A stretch of DNA of 64,000 bases from Bradyrhizobium nitroreducens (GCF_002776695.1 NZ_LFJC01000003.1:5653394-5717393); one strand, 5' to 3'. Numbered from the stretch's first letter, positions 1-8,729 are shown. The notes: generated from the letters alone by a model not told the origin. Translations and numbers: made by a program.

Positions 1-159
1 ATCGGCATCGACCTTGGCGTATTTGATGCGGTTGCCGGTCTTCCGGTTGAGCTGGTTGAAAGAGACTTTTTCGGATTCCGACGTGGCCGGATAGAGCGCG
101 ACCGGACAGGTGACGAGGGAAAGACGCAGGAAGCCTTTCCAGTTAGCGCGGGGGGCCAT
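1..159 (-). CDS. ku: Ku protein, N-terminal part (cut by window edge)
   Basis: The first 53 codons of a minus-strand gene run off the left edge. The visible start (WKGFLRLS, then PVALYPATSESEKVSFNQL) is the N-terminus of bacterial Ku, the homodimeric ring that binds double-strand ends and recruits ligase D for non-homologous end joining. The ATG ending at 159 gives the usual short MAPRA-type leader, so the start is well supported. The ring and C-terminal tail lie outside the window. Rhizobia often carry several ku copies, so the paralogue cannot be named. It is divergent from the LexA-controlled operon beginning at 305, with about 145 bp between them. Confidence 0.88.
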   Translation of the reverse strand, partial: MAPRANWKGFLRLSLVTCPVALYPATSESEKVSFNQLNRKTGNRIKYAKVDAD

Positions 160-279
160 GGCGGGGAACTCCGATACTGATGCCGGATTCAAGACGAACG
201 GCTCGCCTTGGTTCCGACACCGCGACCGGTCCGACACGCCGATTTTTCTCACCTAGGCCCCTGGACCGACTCGACTTTT

Positions 280-294
280 GTTCACTTTATGTTC
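280..294 (+). promoter_or_regulatory. LexA (SOS) box
   Basis: GTTC, seven bases, GTTC: a perfect match to the alphaproteobacterial LexA operator. It ends 10 bp before the ATG at 305, so the transcript must have a very short leader or none, and LexA would block RNA polymerase directly. The downstream operon ends in the SOS-response-associated peptidase, which fits DNA-damage control. The site also argues against the upstream TTG at 278 as the start, since that codon overlaps the operator. Confidence 0.8.
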
Positions 295-304
295 TAATCG
301 AGGA

Positions 305-700
305 ATGACCGACCGACCCGCGAGCTGGCGCATGCCGCCCCCAAAGCAGAGGGAAAAACTGGCAGCTGACGCGGCGCGCAGGCCTGTTCCCCCCGTCGCG
401 GCTCCAGATGCGCCGCTCCCGGCCGAATATTGGGAATCCGTCCTCAAAGATCCTCGCGTCGGGACGACCGGGGCCCAAATGCGGCAGCGGCGTCTCTCCG
501 AAATTCAGCGGCAGGTGCTCCGCGTCTCCTGCCGCCGCTGCGAGCGGACCGTGGAAATCCAGACCGCCGATGCCGTTCGCCTGTATGGCGCCAACGCGGT
601 CTGGAAGGACGTGGCGCAGCGGCTGCTCGACAACACCTGCCAGCAACGCACCGGCAGGCATGAAGAAGACGGGTGCTGGCCAGCGTTCGAGACGCCGTAG
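305..700 (+). CDS. Small zinc-ribbon-like protein, SOS operon gene 1
   Basis: A 131-residue protein of unknown function. After a proline- and alanine-rich N-terminal third it has a CRRC knuckle near residue 79 and a second cysteine pair near the C-terminus (CQQ...GCW, spaced wider than CxxC), so a zinc-ribbon fold is likely. The next gene has the same layout: CxxC, a helix of the form DVAQRL or DLASRL, then a second cysteine pair. The two look like diverged relatives. The ATG at 305 is preferred because the upstream TTG lies in the LexA box. First gene of the SOS operon; a nucleic-acid-binding damage-response role is inferred from context only. Confidence 0.65.
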   Translation: MTDRPASWRMPPPKQREKLAADAARRPVPPVAAPDAPLPAEYWESVLKDPRVGTTGAQMRQRRLSEIQRQVLRVSCRRCERTVEIQTADAVRLYGANAVWKDVAQRLLDNTCQQRTGRHEEDGCWPAFETP

Positions 701-746
701 TCGCTCTGGATTTGCCGATCTGATCTCTTTGCGCCTGGATGTCCGG

Positions 747-1196
747 ATGGCCCCGAAGTATCACCCTACGCCCCTGTCGGGCGGCGATCGCAAGGCTCTG
801 GCAAAAGAGCTCGGCAAGGCACGCGCAATGGCTAACATCCTGGCTACCCAGTCGGCGGAGATGCGGGCCAAAGGCGAGGCGATGATTCAGCAAGCCGATA
901 GGCTGCTTTGCGAAAGCTGGAACGAGCGGATGTGGAGTGACGGCGAACCGATCGACCCGTCGCCGACCATCGACCAGGCCGTAAACGGAGGCTTCCCCTG
1001 GCTGGAGATCAGATGCGCGCGCTGCAATACTCCGAGCGACGTGGATCTCGCGGCGATGAAGCACCCGCCGACCACCTTCGTGCACGATCTCGCCAGCCGG
1101 CTGCGCTGCCGCAAATGCGCCAAAGCTGGCCGGCGTCCATCCGCGACTCTGCTACAGTTGACGTGGCAGCCGCGCTACCCTCGAACCGAATCCTGA
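747..1196 (+). CDS. Small zinc-ribbon-like protein, SOS operon gene 2
   Basis: A 149-residue protein of unknown function. A helical N-terminal half (residues 10-60, charged and alanine-rich) precedes a C-terminal four-cysteine module: CARC near residue 96 and CRKC near 125, separated by a helix containing FVHDLASRL. The module resembles that of the preceding gene, suggesting a duplicated family. The ATG at 747 gives the start MAPKYHPTP; an in-frame ATG at 660 would overlap the upstream gene by 41 bases and adds a low-complexity RSRRRSRS stretch, so it is less likely. The stop lies 3 bp before the SRAP start, so co-transcription is very likely. Confidence 0.65.
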   Translation: MAPKYHPTPLSGGDRKALAKELGKARAMANILATQSAEMRAKGEAMIQQADRLLCESWNERMWSDGEPIDPSPTIDQAVNGGFPWLEIRCARCNTPSDVDLAAMKHPPTTFVHDLASRLRCRKCAKAGRRPSATLLQLTWQPRYPRTES

Positions 1197-1199
1197 CCG

Positions 1200-1919
1200 A
1201 TGTGCAATCTTTACAGCCTCACCAAAGGCCAGGCCGCCATCATCGCGTTTGCCCGAGCCACCCGCGACACGACCGGCAACCTCCCGGTTATGCCGGGCAT
1301 CTTCCCCGATTACCGCGCCCCCATCGTCCGTAACGCGCCGGACGGTGCCCGCGAGCTATCCCTTGCACGCTGGGGCATGCCCTCTTCCCACGCAGCCCTG
1401 TTCGCAGCGACCAAAACGCGCGCAGCGAAACTTGAAGCCAAGGGCAAGCAAGTCGATTTCAAGGAGCTGCTCCGGATGGAGCCGGACAGCGGGACGACAA
1501 ACATCCGCAACACCAGCAGCAAGCATTGGAAACGCTGGCTCGGGATCGAAAACCGCTGTGTCGTCCCCTTCACATCCTTCAGCGAATTCAACAAAGCCGA
1601 AGGCGGCGACATCTGGTTCGCGCTCGATGAGAGCCGCCCCCTCGCCGTATTCGCTGGCCTCTGGACGAATTGGACTTCGGTCCGGAAGGTCAAGGAAGGC
1701 GAGACGACGAACGATCTCTTCGCGTTTCTCACCACCGATCCAAACGACGTTGTCGGCCCTATCCACCCCAAGGCGATGCCGGTGATCCTGACTGAACCCG
1801 AGGAAATCGAAACGTGGCTTACAGCACCGGCAGAGGAAGCGCTGAAATTGCAGCGTCCTCTTTCAGATGGGATACTGACGATTGTTGCCCGTGGAAAGAA
1901 GGAAGACGGCGACGAATAA
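1200..1919 (+). CDS. yedK: SRAP-family DNA-protein crosslink peptidase (YedK/HMCES-like)
   Basis: 239 residues, the normal SRAP length. Cys2 directly after the initiator Met (MCNLYS) is the residue that forms a thiazolidine link with abasic sites in single-stranded DNA once Met is removed. The other family marks are present: the AR-WGMP segment near residue 57, TNIRNTSSKHW near 100, the catalytic Glu in FTSFSEF near 125 and the catalytic His in IHPKAMPVIL near 185. The protein shields abasic sites from error-prone repair. It starts 3 bp after the preceding zinc-ribbon gene and is the third gene behind the LexA box, matching the SOS association of the family. It converges with the TIR-like gene. 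Confidence 0.93.
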   Translation: MCNLYSLTKGQAAIIAFARATRDTTGNLPVMPGIFPDYRAPIVRNAPDGARELSLARWGMPSSHAALFAATKTRAAKLEAKGKQVDFKELLRMEPDSGTTNIRNTSSKHWKRWLGIENRCVVPFTSFSEFNKAEGGDIWFALDESRPLAVFAGLWTNWTSVRKVKEGETTNDLFAFLTTDPNDVVGPIHPKAMPVILTEPEEIETWLTAPAEEALKLQRPLSDGILTIVARGKKEDGDE

Positions 1920-1945
1920 ATGCTGAGGATAACGGGCCGATACCG

Positions 1946-3226
1946 TCAGCCGCGCCCATAAAGACCGGCTGGCCTCTCAACGCCCGTGTTCGCATTCACT
2001 TTGCGAAAGAAGTCGATCAAAAATTTCTGTTGCTCGTCTTTATCAAAGGTGCGGAGTCGCCCGCGATGCACCACGCAGTCATGGTGCATCGGATCACCCG
2101 CACCAGCAAACCCACTTCCCATAACGAAAGCTTGTCCGTTGTGGATGATCCGCCGACCTGCGACACCCTCAATTCCCGCCTCAACCTCGACCGGCGGCGC
2201 CACGTTCGAAACCTGGTTCATAAATTGGAGGTAAAGGTGCAGCTGGGTGATGAACAGATTTTCCATAGGGAGCGACAAAATGACCTTTCTCTCACCTCGT
2301 TCCCCTTGTCTTAAAATGTCCGCGTTCACGCCCCAAATTTCGCCATCGCGGGTGTATTGAGAGAGATTGTCGATACGATCCGTCGATCCGGCTGGGGTAA
2401 AAAAAGCGACCCCGTAGGCATTCTGCCTGATGGGTTCGAGGCCTGCGGGCATTCCAAATGGCCCAAACCGACCGACGTTGGTAAGGAGCGTTTGAAGTGC
2501 AAGGGGCATCGGAAGCGGCTTGGTTGGGATGACTCGAAGCCACATCACGCTTCTAAAGGGCATCGTATAGGTAGCGTGATCCCGGTCATTCTTGTTCGCG
2601 CCGAGCACCTCGCCGCTTGAAAAGAAGATGCCCTTGCCGATCTTCGGCGGCAGTTCCACGAATGGCGTGGCGGTGGGGCTCGGGGAATAGGCGTGGAGAG
2701 CCTCGGCAAGCTGTGCGACCAGCTTTTTGCGCTCAGACGCAATTTGCTCCTTCGTCGCATCCGGAGCGAGCGTGTATAGGATCGGACCACCTTTATGGCC
2801 GAGATCAAACGGCATGTCGGCACGCTTGCCATAGTGGCCGTTCATTATCATCAGCACGTTTTCGGTTGTTTTTGACTTTAACGCGTATCCTAGCTCGATC
2901 GCGACATTCGGGTTCATCAATGCCTTGCCTTCGGAGGACACGTTTTCGTCCGTCACATGCGGTGCACCCCGCCCAACCGGCGTGACGTCTCCTACAAATA
3001 TTGCGGCCGCATCGATCTTCTTAAGTATTTCTATAGCGAGGTCAGGACTTCCTTTTAATCCCTTTCGCCCGTAGTCGAGTTGTAATCCCGCTTGGAATTC
3101 TTCGTCCGGCTCGTCGATGCCGTTTGTAGCGTTGACTTGTCCAATGGCTTCCTCCAAAGCGCCGCGGATGAAATGCCGAGAAATTTTTCCGGGCAGATCA
3201 AACTGCCATGCCCAAAATATGTTCAT
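1946..3226 (-). CDS. TIR-like nucleotide-binding protein, probable defence effector
   Basis: 426 residues. The N-terminal 150 residues look like the TIR-like predicted nucleotide-binding domain: FWAWQFDLPGK at 4-14, a strand IDAAAIFVGDVTP at 71-82, and NPNVAIELGYAL at 105-116, where Glu111 sits where TIR NADases carry their catalytic Glu, followed by VLMIMNGHYG and MPFDLGHKGGP. The C-terminal 230 residues match no domain I recognise. TIR-like domains commonly sense or hydrolyse nucleotides such as NAD in phage defence; here that is inference. It is 188 bp downstream of, and in the same direction as, the Gabija-nuclease cluster, and may share its transcript or have its own promoter in that gap. 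Confidence 0.65.
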   Translation of the reverse strand: MNIFWAWQFDLPGKISRHFIRGALEEAIGQVNATNGIDEPDEEFQAGLQLDYGRKGLKGSPDLAIEILKKIDAAAIFVGDVTPVGRGAPHVTDENVSSEGKALMNPNVAIELGYALKSKTTENVLMIMNGHYGKRADMPFDLGHKGGPILYTLAPDATKEQIASERKKLVAQLAEALHAYSPSPTATPFVELPPKIGKGIFFSSGEVLGANKNDRDHATYTMPFRSVMWLRVIPTKPLPMPLALQTLLTNVGRFGPFGMPAGLEPIRQNAYGVAFFTPAGSTDRIDNLSQYTRDGEIWGVNADILRQGERGERKVILSLPMENLFITQLHLYLQFMNQVSNVAPPVEVEAGIEGVAGRRIIHNGQAFVMGSGFAGAGDPMHHDCVVHRGRLRTFDKDEQQKFLIDFFRKVNANTGVERPAGLYGRG

Positions 3227-3414
3227 TAATCCACCTCATCTAAGCGAAATGAAAAGCCCGATGAAGCCAAGGACCGCGCCTCGTACGCCAAGCCCGGCGC
3301 GATCGAGATGAGGCTGACGGCTCCAGCCGAGGGCGTATTCAAAATGCCGCAGCCCTTACCAAACGGTATTTTAGCAATGTTGGCGCGCAGTGAGAAGGAC
3401 GATGGCGCAGACGA

Positions 3415-3963
3415 TTAGTCGGGCTGCCCCGCAAGTTCGCGCAAAATGGGTTCAGGTATATCACGCGCCATTTCGCAGACCTCGTCGCTCCCGTGCCAGC
3501 GCAGACTTAGCCTCACTTGGCCGGTTTTCAGGATTCGATTGCGTTTGTTCTCAACATGGAGATAGACCCCCAGTGCGTATCGATACATGCCGCGTATTGC
3601 TAACATCGCTTCGAGCTTCTGTTTATCCCGCACCGACGTTGCAGCTCTGGCCTTGGCTTCCAGGACCATAATGTTAAACCGATTGTCCATTCGCTTGTGA
3701 ATGAGGATGTCCGGCTTTATCCGTCCATCGCGTATGGACTTGGGGTGGACCCGTTGGCGGTTGTACTCGCAATCGACATTTAATGCGGCAAACGGCTCAA
3801 GATAGACCGCAAGACGATGGCAGATCGCCTGTTCATGTGCGCCGATGGCAAGAAGCATGAGGTCACGCCTCAAAAGCGTCTCGCATCCACGCGTCACCGC
3901 AATTTTTGCAGCCTCGGCACGCTGCTCGGAATTCATTCCAAGGATCTGCGCCTCCGACAGCAT
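3415..3963 (-). CDS. PD-(D/E)XK-family nuclease-like protein
   Basis: 182 residues. The core PD-(D/E)XK signature is visible: helix around residues 42-55, then KPDILIHKR (Asp85), a short loop, and the strand NIMVLEAKA giving Glu102-x-Lys104. This is the metal-binding arrangement of restriction-type and Holliday-resolvase-type nucleases. No DNA-recognition domain is evident, so it may act on DNA delivered by a partner. Its ATG overlaps the stop of the upstream nuclease gene by one base (TAATG), so the two are translationally coupled. Part of the minus-strand cluster with GajA and GajB. The exact subfamily is unknown. Confidence 0.7.
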   Translation of the reverse strand: MLSEAQILGMNSEQRAEAAKIAVTRGCETLLRRDLMLLAIGAHEQAICHRLAVYLEPFAALNVDCEYNRQRVHPKSIRDGRIKPDILIHKRMDNRFNIMVLEAKARAATSVRDKQKLEAMLAIRGMYRYALGVYLHVENKRNRILKTGQVRLSLRWHGSDEVCEMARDIPEPILRELAGQPD

Positions 3964-4613
3964 TATGCGACACCGTCCGTGAGGGTGAGACTGAGCCCAT
4001 TGGGTACCGTAAGCTGCTCCATCATAGCCGTGAGCCCTTGCGGGATCGGCATACTGAGATTGCGACCGAGGCGCGGATCGGCTTCACGACAGCGTAGCGC
4101 GTCGGCAATAAGTTTGCCGACTGTCATCGCATGCGAGAAATCAAGTTTTCCTCCGTGGACGTCGCTCGATGGCACGACCATGATGCTGGATGGTCCGTAA
4201 ACCCAGACGTAGGAAGACTTGGTGCGCTTCCTCATCTTCCCGACCTGTTCGGCGAGGCCTGCACGGTCGGTCGAGTCATCCCATTTTGATTGGATCGTCA
4301 TACCCTTATTGACGGTATGATCGGGAGCGTTCATCACGACGGAGATGTAAACGTCAGCGCCGGACTCTTTCTCCCAGCTCCCGCGCCCTTTGTCCGGAAA
4401 GTCCTGGGCGTGAACTGACACCCGCATGCCCGATACGGTTAAATTGTCGAGTTCGCTTTCAATGCGGTCAGCGATCTTGCTCGTGAACTGATGTTCCTGC
4501 GTCGGCGCAAAATAGTGCCGAGCGCAGGCTTGAGAGACGATCCCATCGATGATTTGGCCCACGAGGCGATAAGCTCGTTCCCGCCGTTCTCGGTTCTCCT
4601 CGTCCGCTGCCAC
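3963..4613 (-). CDS. Restriction-endonuclease-like protein (D...QxK type)
   Basis: 216 residues. After an N-terminal helical segment (residues 5-57 with QFTSKIADRIESEL), GADVYISVVMN supplies Asp87 and GMTIQSKW supplies Gln108-x-Lys110, a known variant of the PD-(D/E)XK active site found in Mrr-like and other restriction nucleases. The later segment SYVWVYGPSSIMVVPSSDV resembles the core strand-helix seen after the active site in such proteins. It lies 21 bp downstream of gajB and overlaps the next nuclease gene by one base. No published Gabija system that I know of carries these two nucleases, so their involvement is inferred from spacing alone. Confidence 0.6.
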   Translation of the reverse strand: MAADEENRERRERAYRLVGQIIDGIVSQACARHYFAPTQEHQFTSKIADRIESELDNLTVSGMRVSVHAQDFPDKGRGSWEKESGADVYISVVMNAPDHTVNKGMTIQSKWDDSTDRAGLAEQVGKMRKRTKSSYVWVYGPSSIMVVPSSDVHGGKLDFSHAMTVGKLIADALRCREADPRLGRNLSMPIPQGLTAMMEQLTVPNGLSLTLTDGVA

Positions 4614-4634
4614 TCTTCACTCCTCAAGGCTAGG

Positions 4635-6545
4635 CTAAGCTACGGCTACCGTCTTGACCCCAGCCTTGGTCAGCAGCTGGTACAGGGCCGCAATTTTGGT
4701 ACGATCGCCGCGTTGCGCACAGTAAGAAAACAGCACCCGTTGCTTTGCCCGCGTAAACGCGACAAAGAATCCGGCCGTTGCTTCGATCTTATCGTTCGCA
4801 AAGCTCCACCAAGCCTGATCGTCCAGCCCGACGAAGATGACGGTATGGTATTCCAAACCCTTGCTCTTATGTACCGTCATCAACGGCACAGCGTGCACAC
4901 CTTCGTATTCATCGAGGACGTCACTCCAGCCTGACGCCGACTTCGAGCTTGCTTCCAGGTGCAATGCGGCAGCTTCGCAAACTTTGTCGAACCAGTCGCC
5001 TTGGCGATACGCTGGAGATGCGGCAAGGATGTTTGGCTTGCCGACGAAGTCGACAAGGGATTGCACGACCTTGATTGCATCTGCGCGGCTTGTGACCGGC
5101 GTCGGATACGTTTTGCGGAACTGCACCTCGAACGCATTAAGGCTCTTAACCACTTTCGCTCGGCCGGAATCATCGTCGAACGCGAGACCATTGAGTTGAC
5201 ACATGCGGTCCAAGCAAGCCGTCCAGTGCCGCCCGGCCCGTACGCTCGTGAACAGGCGCAGCAGCACGATAACAAGCTCCGAGACCTCCTCCACGAGCAA
5301 CTCTTGCATGGTAACTTCGCCGACCTGCTCGACTTCGTTGCGAAGCTGTAGCTTCTGCTTGGCGAACGCTGGTTCAAGCTTTTTATAGTAATCGGCGGCC
5401 TTCTGCCGAACGAGGATGCAGAAGTCGCGCGGCAAGAGTTTGTGTTCCACCATCTGTTTCGCCACAAACTCTGCGAGCTTATCAGCCTCGATGGCTGGCG
5501 TAGAAAAGTCCCACACAGCGCAACTATCGCCAGCCACGGTGCCCTTAGTCTTCGAAACGGGCGTTGACGCCTTAGCATCGAGGGCTTTCGCCAGCACGTC
5601 TTGTATACGCACAAGATCGGGAGACGATCGATAGTTGTTGAGCAAGGGCGTCCGCTTTGCCTTGAATTCGGTTTCAAATAGCTTGAATGGATCGTCCATC
5701 GCCAAGGCAAATCGCATGATTTGCTGTTTGTTATCGCCGACTGCCGTTACGACGGTGTCTGACCCGAGAAATATTGCTCTAGCCAAGTCGTATTGCGCCT
5801 GCGTAGTATCCTGAAACTCATCCATGAATAGATGCGAGTAAGTCAGCCGTAACGCTTGGGCAACCATCGGATTGCTGGTGACAAGAAGGCCCGCGAGTCG
5901 GCTTATCATCGGAAATGTGAGAGAAGACCCTCCGGGCCCATGTATCCATGATTGCCAAAACTGGTCCGCAGCCCACTCGGCCGGCGTAGTAATGGCAGGC
6001 ACGCCTTCGGGAAGTTGCGCCCCGAACAGCCAGCGGCGCTGGAACTCCTTCGAGCCGATCGCCATGATATCCGCCTTCTTTCCGATCTGGGTCGGTGGCG
6101 GTCCCAAAAAGCGCAAAAACTCTTCGAAGGTGCGGTCGTACGCGTCTAGGACAACTTTATAATCGGGCCGAGGTCGCCAGCGTTGCGGCAGCGCCTGGCC
6201 GAAACGGTCGACGAGGCTTTTGGCAAACGCGTCGAAAGTCAGCGAGTCAAAGCGATATGCGAGATCAGGGTGACAGCGCTTTTTAACGCGCGCCGCGAGA
6301 TTGGTGGCAGCGTCACGTTTAAAGCTGATCGCGAGAATGCGCCGCGGAGACTGTGAGATACCGCATTGAAGTAGGTACGACGCGCGCTGAGCCAAAAGCT
6401 CAGTCTTGCCCGCACCAGGTCCCGCGATGACCGAGCGATTATCAGTGGAACGAACGACATCGAGCGCATTCGCCTCAAGCGCATCGACGTCAATCGGTTT
6501 CCATTGCTCGGGGCGCACTCGACGGCTGACGAGCGTCATGGTCAA
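4635..6545 (-). CDS. gajB: UvrD-like SF1 helicase, GajB-like
   Basis: 636 residues with the SF1A helicase motifs in order: Walker A AGPGAGKTELL (41-51), motif Ia ILAISFKRDAA, motif II LFMDEFQDT near 240, motif III AVGDNKQQIMRF near 270, a long central insertion, motif V VHKSKGLEYHTVIF and motif VI VAFTRAKQRVLF near the C-terminus. It begins 4 bases before the end of the OLD-family gene (ATGA overlap), exactly the gajA-gajB order of the Gabija anti-phage system. In Gabija, GajB senses or processes DNA and assists GajA. At 636 residues it is longer than the roughly 500 of the type protein, so a diverged Gabija or a class-2 OLD/UvrD pair is the safest label. Confidence 0.85.
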   Translation of the reverse strand: MTMTLVSRRVRPEQWKPIDVDALEANALDVVRSTDNRSVIAGPGAGKTELLAQRASYLLQCGISQSPRRILAISFKRDAATNLAARVKKRCHPDLAYRFDSLTFDAFAKSLVDRFGQALPQRWRPRPDYKVVLDAYDRTFEEFLRFLGPPPTQIGKKADIMAIGSKEFQRRWLFGAQLPEGVPAITTPAEWAADQFWQSWIHGPGGSSLTFPMISRLAGLLVTSNPMVAQALRLTYSHLFMDEFQDTTQAQYDLARAIFLGSDTVVTAVGDNKQQIMRFALAMDDPFKLFETEFKAKRTPLLNNYRSSPDLVRIQDVLAKALDAKASTPVSKTKGTVAGDSCAVWDFSTPAIEADKLAEFVAKQMVEHKLLPRDFCILVRQKAADYYKKLEPAFAKQKLQLRNEVEQVGEVTMQELLVEEVSELVIVLLRLFTSVRAGRHWTACLDRMCQLNGLAFDDDSGRAKVVKSLNAFEVQFRKTYPTPVTSRADAIKVVQSLVDFVGKPNILAASPAYRQGDWFDKVCEAAALHLEASSKSASGWSDVLDEYEGVHAVPLMTVHKSKGLEYHTVIFVGLDDQAWWSFANDKIEATAGFFVAFTRAKQRVLFSYCAQRGDRTKIAALYQLLTKAGVKTVAVA

Positions 6546-8515
6546 TCCCGGCTCAGATTTTTGTCGATGTGCGCTAATAGCCGCCGATAAACGTCAGGCA
6601 TACTCTTTTTGAGTTCTGCGTCGTCGAGCTGCGCAAGTGCTTGTAGGTGTGTTGCGGGCTTGCTGCGCGTCAGGAAATGATAGCGATAAGCCGGCATCCG
6701 GTCTTTGTAACCGGCAAATTCGGCGGCCGTATAATCGGCGATGCCTTTGCCACTCTTACCGAGCACAACATCGACCGCCTCATCCGGCGTAAGGGACGGA
6801 CCTCCGCCCTTGGGAATAATTTCCTCGTAAGCGGCCGGAAACGCGGAGAGCATCTCCATATCGAGATCGAGAGGTGCTGAATAAAAAACGTCGTATCCTT
6901 CCAGGAAGCTGACCCACGTCTTGAGACTATCCCAATTCGCGGAGTCCCACGTCTTCATCTTCTCTAGATCGGTTGATCCTTTGCTGGTCTTTAGCAGTTC
7001 CTTTTCGTCGGTGCCGACCGCGATTAGCTCGGCAATTGCGGTCCTCACGCGGTCGAAGCCGCCGCCCTTTCTGCCTAGGTCGAGATCAACCAGCGTCGCG
7101 TACGGTATCGACAAGCTTTCGAGAAGTTTCCAGAAATGTTGAACGTGTCGTCCGCCGATTGGCACGATGGCAACGAAGGACGGGTCGAGCATGAGTCCTG
7201 CAGCCTGTGCAAGGCGAGGAATAACGATGCGCTCAGAGTCACCTTCGACTAAGACCGCAAAGCGCGCGAAGTAAAGTTCCGGGAATGCGAGCAGAGCACC
7301 CCTAATGAACTTTGCGGCCTCTGTCGCGTCAGATGGCAAATCGATCCCGCGCAACGTAGACGCTCGAGTATCCGCGTCACAACGGCAGTAGCGGACCTCT
7401 TTAGGCTCGATGCGACTGAGCACGGATGGTGAATGGCTTGTAATGAGAGCTTGCGCGGCGTTGCCACCAACGATGGAACGGACCTGCGCCACGATGCGGG
7501 ACAAGTAATAGGGCGACAGGTGATTTTCCGGCTCCTCAATGCCGAAGATGCTGAGCGCGGGGATGCGCAGCTCATCCGCTCGGAATCCTTTAACCTCGGC
7601 GGCTACTGCGTCGCGTTCCAGATCGAAGACCGCTGCTGCGAGCGCGAAGTAGAAGAGCGATTGCTGCCCATCACTCAGTACGTCGAGGCCGCGCTCGATT
7701 TTCGCAGGCCCGTGCTGAAACATAACCTGAATATGAGCAACAACTTCTTCAAAGCGTTTGCTGACCAGCGCGAGACTTGGATCGGTGTCCGTTTCTTCGT
7801 CGTGCAGTTCCTTCCAGCGGGCACTAAGTGCTTTACTAATGGCGTCTATGGCGGCTTCTCCACCAAAAGCATCCGAGAGCTTCTTGGTCGCATCATCGAC
7901 CGCCTTGCGCGTACCCTTCGACCATTCGATTGCCTTGATTAAACGTGCAGCTAGCGCTCCTGTCGTAGCGCGAATTTGTGTCGCTGCATCTCGGGACGCT
8001 GGAGTGTAATAGAATTGGATAAGACCTCGATCGGCTGGAGAGACGGCATGCTTGTCGTCTGCCTCGACCTTCTCCTTGAGATGGTCGACCCAGAATAGCT
8101 CCTGCGTAACCTCGCCCTCGGCTGTACTATCGTCTTGCCAGCGCCCCTCCAGCCGCAAGCGGCATAAAGGCATTGTCTTTGGCCCCTCAAGTTGTTGGTG
8201 CCGAAATGTCGGTGCAACGGTCTCCGCCGTAGCAGAGCCATCTTTCAGCTCGGGAAGCGATATTACGACGTCGATGAAAAGGTCGCGTGTTGTGCGGTCG
8301 TCGGGCGCCACGTCCTTAGGCAAGTGAAAATCCGACCGATGAAGCATACGTTGCGAACGGGAGACGCCAAACATTTTGGCCAACGTTTGAAGCAGTGCCG
8401 TTTTGCCCGAAGCGTTCGGTCCCACGACGGTCGTCAAATCGTCAGCCAGCGTGATCTGCTGGGGCTTTGGTCCGAAAGACCGAAAGCCGGAGACGGTAAT
8501 TGACTGAATCCGCAC
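6542..8515 (-). CDS. gajA: OLD-family ATPase-TOPRIM nuclease, GajA-like
   Basis: 657 residues from a GTG start at 8515; the GGAGG at 8520-8524 is spaced 4 bases from it, and the longer reading from 8581 adds only a low-quality extension. The N-terminal half is an ABC-type ATPase: FRSFGPK, Walker A GPNASGKTALL (32-42), signature LSDGQQSLFYFALA, Walker B FGIEEPENHLSP and switch His in ITSHSPSVLSRI. The C-terminal half is a TOPRIM nuclease: AVLVEGDSERIVIPRLA (catalytic Glu), then TLVDLDLGRKGGG (DxD). This is the class-2 OLD architecture of GajA, a nicking endonuclease relieved when nucleotide pools fall during phage infection. It is first in the cluster. Confidence 0.87.
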   Translation of the reverse strand: MRIQSITVSGFRSFGPKPQQITLADDLTTVVGPNASGKTALLQTLAKMFGVSRSQRMLHRSDFHLPKDVAPDDRTTRDLFIDVVISLPELKDGSATAETVAPTFRHQQLEGPKTMPLCRLRLEGRWQDDSTAEGEVTQELFWVDHLKEKVEADDKHAVSPADRGLIQFYYTPASRDAATQIRATTGALAARLIKAIEWSKGTRKAVDDATKKLSDAFGGEAAIDAISKALSARWKELHDEETDTDPSLALVSKRFEEVVAHIQVMFQHGPAKIERGLDVLSDGQQSLFYFALAAAVFDLERDAVAAEVKGFRADELRIPALSIFGIEEPENHLSPYYLSRIVAQVRSIVGGNAAQALITSHSPSVLSRIEPKEVRYCRCDADTRASTLRGIDLPSDATEAAKFIRGALLAFPELYFARFAVLVEGDSERIVIPRLAQAAGLMLDPSFVAIVPIGGRHVQHFWKLLESLSIPYATLVDLDLGRKGGGFDRVRTAIAELIAVGTDEKELLKTSKGSTDLEKMKTWDSANWDSLKTWVSFLEGYDVFYSAPLDLDMEMLSAFPAAYEEIIPKGGGPSLTPDEAVDVVLGKSGKGIADYTAAEFAGYKDRMPAYRYHFLTRSKPATHLQALAQLDDAELKKSMPDVYRRLLAHIDKNLSRD

Positions 8516-8696
8516 GATTCCTCCACACGTTGAATCTTTTAAACGTTGCGCTTTTTTCGATCGAAAAGGTTCCCACGTCAATCACCGCGCCCTGTAAGGC
8601 AGCGATTTCCAAGCACTTTCGGAATCTTGTTGACTCTTACAGCTGCGAGAACAAATGTAGAGCATTCGAGTTAAACCCGTTGAGGAGGCCCCGTGG

Positions 8697-8729
8697 ATGG
8701 CCCTGGCCAGCCCGCAAGCAACTATTGCC
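8697..8729 (+). pseudogene. N-terminal scrap of a UvrD-family helicase gene, cut by IS
   Basis: An ATG at 8697 preceded by GAGGAGG at 8682-8688 opens a reading frame MALASPQATIA that runs straight into the IS left end at 8730. On the other side of the IS (10424-10584) is the C-terminal scrap of a UvrD-family helicase on the same strand. The start sequence is of the kind I associate with rhizobial solo UvrD-type proteins, but 11 residues are too few for proof. The start codon and ribosome-binding site look intact, so a short fusion peptide into the IS could still be made. Confidence 0.4.

Noticed and set aside
278..304. TTG at 278 as the start of the first SOS gene
   Set aside because: It lies inside the LexA box and leaves no room for a promoter; the ATG at 305 fits.
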